A stretch of DNA of 64,000 bases from Limnomonas spitsbergensis. Taxonomy: Eukaryota; Chlorophyta; Chlorophyceae; Chlamydomonadales. A program made the position numbers and the translations under genes. The stretch is from positions 868,001 to 932,000 of the forward strand of contig JAYJMM010000089.1 in assembly GCA_037349105.1 (NCBI GenBank), in the 5' to 3' direction. The notes below the pieces were generated by a model. The model saw nothing but the letters and a program-made list of their open reading frames with translations, did not search any database and was not told the origin of the DNA. Below, in pieces: positions 56,901 to 64,000 of this stretch (position 1 is its first letter; each line of letters begins with the position of its first letter).

Positions 56901-59900
56901 GACCAGGTGCATGGTTTAGACCAGGTGCATGGTTTAGACCAGGTGCATGGCTTAGACCAGGTGCATGGTTTAGACCAGGTGCATGGTTTAGACCAGGTGC
57001 ATGGTTTAGACCAGGTGCATGGTTTAGACCAGGTGCATGGTTTAGACCAGGTGCATGGTTTAGACCAGGTGCTTGGTTTAGACCAGGTGCATGGTTTATA
57101 CCAGGTGCATGGTTTAGACCAGGTGCATGGCTTAGACCAGGTGCATGGTTTAGACCAGGTGCATGGTTTAGACCAGGTGCATGGTTAAGACCAGGTGCAT
57201 GGTTTAGACCAGGTGCATGGTTTAGACCAGGTGCATGGTTTAGACCAGGTGCATGGTTTAGACCAGGTGCATGGTTTAGACCAGGTGCATGGTTTAGACC
57301 AGGTGCATGGTTTAGACCAGGTGCATGGTTTAGACCAGGTGCATGGCTTAGACCAGGTGCTTGGTTTAGACCAGGTGCATGGTTTAGACCAGGTGCTTGG
57401 TTTAGACCAGGTGCATGGCTTAGACCAGGTGCATGGTTTATACCAGGTGCATGGTTTAGACCAGGTGCTTAGTTTAGACCAGGTGCATGGTTTAGACCAG
57501 GTGCATGGTTTAGACCAGGTGCATGGTTTAGACCAGGTGCATGGTTTAGACCAGGTGCATGGTTTAGACCAGGTGCATGGTTTAGACCAGGTGCTTGGTT
57601 TAGACCAGGTGCATGGTTTAGACCAGGTGCATGGTTTAGACCAGGTGCATGGTTTAGACCAGGTGCATGGTTTAGACCAGGTGCATGGTTTAGACCAGGT
57701 GCATGGTTTAGACCAGGTGCATGGTTTAGACCAGGTGCATGGTTTAGACCAGGTGCATGGTTTAGACCAGGTGCATGGTTTAGACCAGGTGCATGGTTTA
57801 GACCAGGTGCATGGTTTAGACCAGGTGCATGGTTTAGACCAGGTGCATGGTTAGGCCAGGTGCATGGTTTAGACCAGGTGCATGGTTTAGACCAGGTGCA
57901 TGGTTAGGCCAGGTGCATGGTTTAGACCAGGTGCATGGTTTAGACCAGGTGCATGGTTTTGACCAGGTGCATGGTTTAGACCAGGTGCATGGTTTAGACC
58001 AGGTGCATGGTTAGACCAGGTGCATGGTTTAGACCAGGTGCATGGTTTTGACCAGGTGCATGGTTTAGACCAGGTGCATGGTTTAGACCAGGTGCATGGT
58101 TAGACCAGGTGCATGGTTTAGACCAGGTGCATGGTTTAGACCAGGTGCATGGTTTAGACCAGGTGCATGGTTTAGACCAGGTGCATGGTTTAGACCAGGT
58201 GCATGGTTTAGACCAGGTGCATGGTTTAGACCAGGTGCATGGTTAGGCCAGGTGCATGGTTTAGACCAGGTGCATGGTTTAGACCAGGTGCATGGTTAGG
58301 CCAGGTGCATGGTTTAGACCAGGTGCATGGTTTAGACCAGGTGCATGGTTAGGCCAGGTGCATGGTTTAGACCAAGCCCTGTACCCTAAACTTTGGGACG
58401 CAGGTGGTTGAAAGGGTTACAATGTCAAAACGGAATATTGGTTTACAACAAACTTAAAACCATGAACCCTAGGACGCATATGGAGGGAGGGAGACGACAC
58501 ATGTGCACGAGCATGGTTTGGTATGCTGCGTTGGGTGTGGAGGATGTTAAGTTAAAGCATGACTGTTGCGGTGTGCAGAGAAGCTTTTGCCATCTCTTGT
58601 GGCGCAACCTTTCCCCTAGTGTCACACGTGCACGAGCACGGTTTGTTATAATGTGTTGGGTGTGTCCCGGTAGGGCATGACTGATTCGGTGTGAGGAGGC
58701 ACTTTTGCCCTCTTTTGAGGCGCAACCTTTCCTCCTTCAGTACGACTGATGTCCGTTCCCGCCACCTTTCTTCTCTTCTCCTAGACCTGGTATTGTCCAG
58801 GCTGTGTTGCCTGTCTGGTTTCGTGCTGATAGGGTGTTACCTGTCCTGCTCTGCTCCTCCACCCGTAGGCAGCTGCATGATTATGGACTGCCTGCCACAG
58901 CCTATTGTTCTTACCGTGTTACCTTTCTGCTTTCAGCCTGATCATGTGACCTTGACTACTCTGCCGTGCCTGCATGCAGCTGCATGATCATGAACAAATT
59001 CCCGCTGCTTTCAGCCTGATATTGTTGCCTATACTGTGTTACTCTGCCGTGCCTGCAGGCAGCTGTATGCTCATGAACAACTTGTCGGAGCTGACTCTGT
59101 CCTTATCGTGTTGCCTTTCTGCCTTCAGCCCGATTGTGCTGCCTTTCCTGCTCTGCTCCTTCTGCAGGCAGCTGCATGATCATGAACAACTTGTCGGAGC
59201 TGGTGGTGCGTCAGCTGGAGAAGGGTATTGCGCTCAAGGTAAAAAATGAAGTCGGTGATCTTTGTTTCATAAAAATCTCATGCCCAAGCAAAGAGAGAGG
59301 GAGATGTTGGAAGCAGTGCCGTGCATTTGCGCCGTAAATTAGAAATCTTGTTGGAGATTATGGTCCCTTCCTGGTTAATTTAGCTGGATTTCCTTTGAAA
59401 GTACGGTGACTGAAACTCAGCTACCGTACGCACTTCAGCCACCGAAAGGACTGTAATTGGCACTGCCCTAGTGCTCTGGTTGGAGAGGGGACTGGTAGCT
59501 GGAGAAGGGCATTGCGCTCAAGGTGGGTTTGAAAGGGTGCAGATTGTGGAGATGTAGGACTTGGCCACCTCCAACAAACCGAGGGCAACTGCCAGGCCAA
59601 GACCTAGGACCTGGTCCTACTTATGGCTACCTGCAGCGCGCGCCTTGCATGAGCACTGTGAGGTGCCACTTCGAACATGGTTACGGCCTGTCTATGTCCC
59701 AGTGCCCCCATTCTCCAGGCGCAGGCTAAGCCAAGGTCCTGGCCACCTCTTACGGCCACCTCCCATGATATTGCTCCCTACTTCAATCTCTCCCTCCCCC
59801 TGCCCCCATCCTCCCGGTGCAGGCCAAGACCAAGGTCCTGGCCACCTCCTACGGCCACCTCCCATGATCCTGCTCCCTACTTCAGTCTCTCCCTCCACCT

Positions 59901-62900
59901 GCCCACCTCCTCCCGGTGCAGGCCAAGACTTAGGACCTGGCCACCTCCTACAGCCACCTCCCATGATCCTTCTCCCTACTTCAGTCTCTCCCTCCCCCTG
60001 CCCCCCTCCTCCCGGTGCAGGCCAAGACCAAGGACCTGGCCGCCTCTTACGGCCACCTGCAGCGCGCCCTAGACGCTTTCGAGCACTGCGTTGTGCTGCT
60101 GGACACGAGCGACGTCAAGGGCTTTAAGGTCTTGTACGCCAACGCTACACTCAACAAGATAACAGGTAGGCCATGCCGTAATGGCGTCATGCTGAATAGG
60201 CCAACACACTCAACAAGATGACAGGTGGGCTATGCTGTTATGCCGTCATGCTGAATAGGCCGACACACTCAACAACATGACAGGCAGGCTATGCCGTAAT
60301 GGCGTCATGCTGAATAGGCCGACACACTCAACAACATGACAGGTAGGCTATGCCGTAATGGCGTCATGCTGAACAGGCCGACACACTCAACACGATGACA
60401 GGCATGCTTTGCCATCATGCCTTGTACGCACTCGCCATACTGGACAAGATGACAGGTAATCCATGTCGTTATGCCGAATAGGCCTGCACTCAACAAGATG
60501 GCAGGTAGGCCATGTGGTCATGCCGTTATGCCAAATAGGCCGACACACTCAGGAAGATGACAGGTAGGCCATGTCAAATTGGTAACTGGGGCCTTGAAGA
60601 TGTGGGTGTGAAGCAAAGCTTCCAACCCTTGGCCAACACGCTTCTCCTTTGTGGTCCGGCTTTCAGCGCGAGGATGGGCTGTTGACGAGCTGTTCGAGGA
60701 TAGATGCGGGAAGACTTTAAATTTGCCCAATTTCTGTTGATCGTACGATGCTGTGTTTGATCAGAAGTTTCCTCACTCCGTCTGCGTGGTGTAGGCTTTG
60801 AGCGCGAGGATGTGGTGCACCGCACGCTGGAGGAGCTGTTTGAGGACGGGTGCGGGAAGACCATCATGTCCCAGGTAGGAAGAGGGGGAGAAGAGGGTGG
60901 GGAAGATGAGGAAGAAGGGGAGGTGCTGTTTGAGGACGGGAGAAGGGACGGATGGGGGGGTAGAAGATGGGGAAATAAAGGGATGAAGAAAAGGATGAAG
61001 GTGTTACACACCTACACCCTCATCCTACACCCTGACCCCCCCCTCTTTGGTCCTGCAGGAGCTCCTCGATGCAGTATCTGCCAACAAGGCCTTCACGGTC
61101 AAGGTGGCGCGCGCTAAGTGCCACGGATCTGGATCCGGATCTGCTTCCGGAACCGGCGCCCTGACGCTGACCTTCAGGTGTGCTTGCCCTCTAGTTTGTG
61201 TGTGGGGCGCGTTTGTGTGGGGCCCTGTAGTTTGTGTGGGTGGCGCGTTTGTGTGGGGCCCTCTAGTTTGTGTGGGGGGGCGCATTTGTGTGGGGCCCTC
61301 TAGTTTGTGTGGGGGGCGCGTTTGTGGGGGGCCATCTAGTTTGTGTGGGGGGGTGCGTTTGTGTGGGGCCTTCTAGTTTGTATGGGGGGGTGCGTTTATG
61401 TGGGGCCCTCTGGTTTGTGTGGGGGGCGCGTCCGTGTGTGTGGGGGAGATTTTCTGATTGGCATCCGATAGCCCATCACGCCCCCCACCCCCAGCCCCAC
61501 CACCCTATCAACACACAGGCGCTGGAATTGTAAAGAGGGGGGGTGCAATCCTTAGACATTTCCCCCCAAGCAGCTGCACGTTACGGGCCTCATACGGTAC
61601 TGTGTCCTTCCTGCCTGTCAATCCTTTAACCCCAGCCTTCAAAAACTGGAACGCCCGAATACGCGACAGGCCCGCTTCTAAGAATGCGTTGGACTACCAC
61701 GTCATGCCGATCGGCAACCCGTCGAGCCTGCCCGTCAAGGGCGCCGCCCAAAACCTAAAAGTCCGTCCATCCTCGAACTTCCAACCCTGAGCCCTGAACC
61801 CTGAACCCCGAAACGCGTTAACAGGCCCGCCTCGAAGAACGCGCTGGACGATCACGTGATGCCGATCGGCATCCCATCCTTCCTACCCGTCAAGGACGCA
61901 GACGGCCACGCTAGCCACTACTACTTCATGACCGTGGACGTCGCGGGCTCGCAGCGCTCCAGCCTGAGCGGCGTCAGCGACATGTCGTCCGTACTCAGCT
62001 CTCCGGCGCAGCTGGAGGGGCTGGAGATGGGCCACTTGCTGGGCAAGGGCACGTTCGGGAGCGTGTATTATGCGTGAGTGCCTGCCTTATTGTGGTTTGG
62101 CAACCCGCCTTCTAAACCCTGTGAGTCTTTCTTGCTCCTCCCTAAAACCTGAAACCCTAAGCCTACTCGTGGTCAGGCACCCCGCCTTCTAGACCCTGTG
62201 TCTTTCATGCTCCCCTCTAAAACCCTAAACCCTAAGCTTACGCGTGGTTTGGCACGGCCTTCTAAACCCTGTGTCTTCCGTGCTCCTCCTTATATTGTGG
62301 ATTGGCACTGTCTACCCTAAACCCTTCACCCTGTGTGAGGGGCTCTCCATTGTGCCCCTCTTTCTGTTGTGTTTTGGCGCCTTATCCCAAAACCCTAAAC
62401 TATACGTCAATTGTGCTCCATCGCCTTCTATACCCCAAACCCTACGATCATTGCGTTTCTCCTCAGGTCTTGGTTGTGCACCGCCTTTCAAACCCTAAAC
62501 ACTATGTTCATAATCCCCTTCGTTTGTAACCACCTTATCAACCCTGAACCCTATCGTCCCTTTGTGGCCATGCTCTTTTTGCCCCTCCTTGTCTTGTGGA
62601 ATCGGCATCACCTCGTAAACCCTATATGGCCCTTGTCCCCCTCAGGTCTTGGTTTTGCACCGCCTTGAAAACCCCAACCTTCTCTTAATTGTCTCCGGCC
62701 TGTGGTCTGGTTTGGATCTGCCTTGCAAACCCTAAACCCTACGTTCATTGTTGTTTTCCCCAGGTCGTGGTTTGGCACTCCCGCTGCCGCAAAGATAATC
62801 GATTCGGACGCCTCAGGTCTGGTTTGGACCTGCCTTCTTAACCCTAAACCCTGTTCATTGTTGTTTTCCCCAGGTCGTGGTTTGGCACGCCCGCTGCCGT

Positions 62901-63839
62901 CAAGATCGTCGATTCGGACGTCTCTGGTCTGGCTTGGTTCCGCCGTTCAAATCCTTAACCCTACTTTCATTGCCGGTATCCTCAGGTCATGGTTTGGCAC
63001 TCCCGTTGCCGTCAAGATCATCGATTCGGACGCCTCTAAGGACGGACCTATGCTCGAAGCGGTCATCTCTTCTAAGCTCAAGCATCCGCTTATCGTTGCG
63101 ACGCTCAAGCACTTCAACCGCACGACGGCGCCCTCCACCCGGGCCGGCTCCTCAGGCAGCCGCTCGGGTGCCAGCGGCAGCCGCTGCGTCATGAAGGTCG
63201 GCAGCAGCAGCAATGTCCAGACAGCGACGACAGTGCAGGGCGTGGTAGAGGGCGTCAAGGACGGCAAAGTCGATGTGAACGTGAGCCGGGGTTTTCATGA
63301 TTTTTTTCAATCGATTTGAGATGGCATTTAGGGGCCACTGGGAAGAATGTGTCCAGGGCCCCCCAGAGGGCGTCAAGGGCGCCGATGTCGATGTGCATGT
63401 GAGTCAGGGTTTGCGGTTTTGCTTTTAGGGGTGTCCTGAGGGGGAGGCGGGGCAGAAGAGTGTGCAGGGCGCAGTAGAGGGTGTCAAGGGCGCCGATGTG
63501 ATCGTCAGTCGGGGTTTTCATTGGATTTTTTCTATCGTTTTTAGGGATGTCCTGTAGGGGATACTAGAAAGACTGTATTGTATGCAGGGACCCTCAGAGG
63601 GCGTCAAGGGCGTCTTGGGTGTGGACACTGTCTGGCCGCTTATCTTCCCCTCCAAAAAGTTTTTTTAGCAACTTGCTCTCCCCCACACACATGCGCAGGA
63701 GATTATTTCCTCGGACCGTGCACTGTCAGGCCGCATCTCTTGCGAGTCTGACGCGAGCAATATGAAGACGCCCACCTCTGTCAACAGCAAAACCGTTTCT
63801 CACACGCCGTCGGATGGAAATGAAAAGACGCTGCCCACG
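50942..63839 (+). CDS. GAF-PAS-protein kinase (sensor kinase), 12 exons, continues beyond the window
   Basis: Exons: 50942-51031, 51393-51648, 52878-53010, 53506-53615, 53754-53981, 59168-59238, 60021-60165, 60795-60874, 61059-61177, 61825-62073, 62986-63280, 63699-63839. All phases agree, giving 639 residues so far. The start is ATG 50942 (50948 also possible). Residues about 130-272 are a GAF domain ([55 protein letters not shown]). A short helix follows ([19 protein letters not shown]), then a PAS domain at about 297-475 ([20 protein letters not shown]). The kinase N-lobe begins at about 481 with the glycine loop [12 protein letters not shown] and VAVKIID (ATP-binding Lys near 504). The catalytic loop would lie beyond the window end. 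GAF and PAS domains bind small ligands or cofactors; such chlorophyte proteins are presumed sensors. An insert of Ser/Gly/Arg repeats follows KHFNRT. A KDZ element ends 264 bp upstream of the start. Confidence 0.9.
52040..52205 (+). repeat. Dispersed minisatellite member in a kinase intron
   Basis: Two to three units with gagggcatggtaNcacgata and acaggttctgccggattg, related to 38680-39075 and 41640-42090. Confidence 0.75.
52385..52877 (+). repeat. Acceptor-side copies of kinase exon 52878-53010
   Basis: Four units of about 110-130 bp (at 52392, 52498, 52612 and 52732) repeat the exon start coding [11 protein letters not shown] (core gcctgtggcctcccgtacaa), each after a run of C. The real exon is the last in the series. 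Confidence 0.93.
53011..53430 (+). repeat. Donor-side copies of kinase exon 52878-53010
   Basis: Three units of about 130 bp (at 53071, 53198 and 53330) repeat the exon tail coding [12 protein letters not shown] with an intact gtgagt donor. They are almost identical to each other and include the downstream intron sequence. Confidence 0.95.
54001..58375 (+). repeat. 4.4 kb array of an 18-bp unit in a kinase intron, with 1.46 kb higher-order repeat
   Basis: About 243 units of gaccaggtgcatggttta. Variants (cttaga, tataccagg, gcttgg, taggcc) recur in the same order, so 54231-55687 is repeated at 55688-57150 with one unit lost. Each unit contains cag/gtgcat, which resembles a splice donor, and the E-box CAGGTG. 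It lies between the GAF domain and the linker-helix exon. Confidence 0.97.
58390..58425 (+). repeat. Displaced copy of the kinase exon 5 end at the far side of the 18-bp array
   Basis: The phrase gggacgcaggtggttgaaag mirrors the real exon end and donor at 53972-53995 (gggatgcaggtgggtgaagg). The 18-bp array therefore expanded inside a duplicated exon-edge unit. Confidence 0.7.
58600..59167 (+). repeat. Acceptor-side copies of kinase exon 59168-59238
   Basis: Units of about 100 bp repeat the acceptor and exon start (core ggcagctgcatgatcatgaa) at 58866, 58972 and 59058; the real one begins at 59168. Upstream flanks are also repeated. Confidence 0.9.
59352..59465 (-). mobile_element. MITE-like dispersed element, copy C (inverted)
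   Basis: Reverse-complement match to 16736-16868 and 42352-42495, lying in a kinase intron. Confidence 0.65.
59494..59525 (+). repeat. Donor-side copy of kinase exon 59168-59238
   Basis: The phrase ggagaagggcattgcgctca followed by aggtgggt copies the real exon end (59218-59240) with a usable donor. Confidence 0.85.
59590..60020 (+). repeat. Acceptor-side copies of the kinase PAS exon 60021-60165
   Basis: Four units of about 100-120 bp (at 59594, 59720, 59820 and 59920) repeat the exon start (core gccaagaccaaggacctggc, then cctcctacggccacct). The first unit is the longest and reaches into the PAS coding part. Confidence 0.92.
60166..60565 (+). repeat. Donor-side copies of the kinase PAS exon 60021-60165
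   Basis: Six units of about 60 bp repeat the exon tail (core acactcaacaagatgacagg) with its gtaggc donor, at about 60204, 60262, 60321, 60382, 60490 and 60543. All are close to the real exon end coding TLNKITG. Confidence 0.95.
61180..61440 (+). repeat. 40-bp GT-rich minisatellite
   Basis: About six units with gcgtttgtgtggggccctct, starting right after the donor of exon 61059-61177. Confidence 0.9.
61655..61824 (+). repeat. Acceptor-side copy of kinase exon 61825-62073
   Basis: 61665-61765 is a diverged copy of the exon's first 90 bases ([16 protein letters not shown] against [16 protein letters not shown]), about 160 bp upstream and in the same orientation. Confidence 0.92.
62074..62985 (+). 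repeat. Acceptor-side copies of the kinase N-lobe exon with CCCTAAA filler
   Basis: Repeated gtggtttggcac-type units start near 62090, 62165, 62243, 62295, 62370, 62464, 62595 and 62643, with two near-complete copies at 62765 and 62877. The last two code [15 protein letters not shown] and [15 protein letters not shown], against [15 protein letters not shown] in the real exon. The filler is degenerate accctaaaccct. Copies improve toward the real exon. Confidence 0.93.
63281..63640 (+). repeat. Donor-side copies of kinase exon 62986-63280
   Basis: Three units of about 110-120 bp (at 63367, 63474 and 63594) repeat the exon tail coding [10 protein letters not shown] (core gagggcgtcaagggcgccga) and a gtgagt or gtcagt donor. 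Confidence 0.93.
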
Positions 63840-63844
63840 GTGAG

Positions 63845-63970
63845 CGTTTAAGGCTAAGTGAGGGTTTGAGGCTTAGTGGGGGTTGAAGACTAAGGGAGGG
63901 TTGAAGACTAAGGGAGGGTTGAAGCCTTAGGGAGGGTTGAAGACTAAGGGAGGGTTGAAGGCTTAGGAGT
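63845..63970 (+). repeat. 21-bp minisatellite after kinase exon 12
   Basis: Units of gttgaagactaagggagg type directly follow the donor of exon 63699-63839 and run to near the window end. Confidence 0.85.
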
Positions 63971-64000
63971 GAAGAAGGAGCTATCCAAAAGCGTCCCATC

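Noticed and set aside
54244..57188. Long ORFs of LDQVHG and FRPGAW repeats
   Set aside because: The 18-bp unit is a multiple of three. The array is within the kinase intron and begins directly after a good donor.
62764..62940. Two extra kinase exons (FGTPAAAK and FGTPAAVK)
   Set aside because: They duplicate the real exon's start, lack its remainder and change the ATP-lysine neighbourhood; treated as acceptor-side copies, although alternative splicing cannot be excluded.

Overview
This is nuclear DNA of a photosynthetic eukaryote, most likely a chlorophyte green alga. Evidence: genes split into many short exons with GT-AG introns; a bacterial-type RlmN methyltransferase and trigger-factor exons (typical plastid or organelle proteins); a GAF-PAS-kinase protein of a kind common in chlorophytes; a KDZ-type DNA transposon; and degenerate plant-type TTTAGGG heptamers throughout. 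A volvocalean such as Haematococcus would fit, but the species cannot be fixed from the sequence. Most long open frames here are minisatellites. The real genes were rebuilt by joining short exons whose reading phases agree.

Layout. 1-3649: 3' part of a WD40 gene plus trigger-factor exons; this block recurs at 9569-12091 (offset 9568) as a recent segmental duplication. 3650-8134: degenerate repeats, a small spliced minus-strand ORF and retroelement debris. 8135-10791: BTB/POZ exons running in phase into the second WD40 copy. 11871-13314: last three trigger-factor exons. 13315-15785: gap between convergent genes. 15786-40221 (minus): an RlmN gene in at least 15 phase-consistent exons; about 1.36 kb of coding sequence lies in 24.4 kb, the rest being tandem repeats, including a 4.4 kb G-rich 15-mer array. 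40222-44165: more repeats. 44166-50677: a KDZ element with inverted ends and a 7-bp target duplication CCTCCTT. 50942 to beyond the window end (plus): a GAF-PAS-protein kinase gene with a 4.4 kb array of an 18-bp unit in one intron.

The main observation is a recurring architecture. In three unrelated genes (trigger factor, RlmN, GAF-PAS-kinase), introns hold tandem, decaying copies of the edge of the neighbouring exon together with its splice site. Donor-side copies lie downstream of the exon and acceptor-side copies upstream. I see this at nearly every exon examined, on both strands, with units of about 40-250 bp. It looks like a genome-wide process of exon-edge-seeded minisatellite growth that lengthens introns and fills them with decoy splice sites.

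Functionally, RlmN and trigger factor would act on plastid or mitochondrial translation and nascent-chain folding, BTB-WD40 looks like a ubiquitin-ligase adaptor or scaffold, and the GAF-PAS-kinase like a sensor kinase. There is no operon logic; adjacency is probably incidental.
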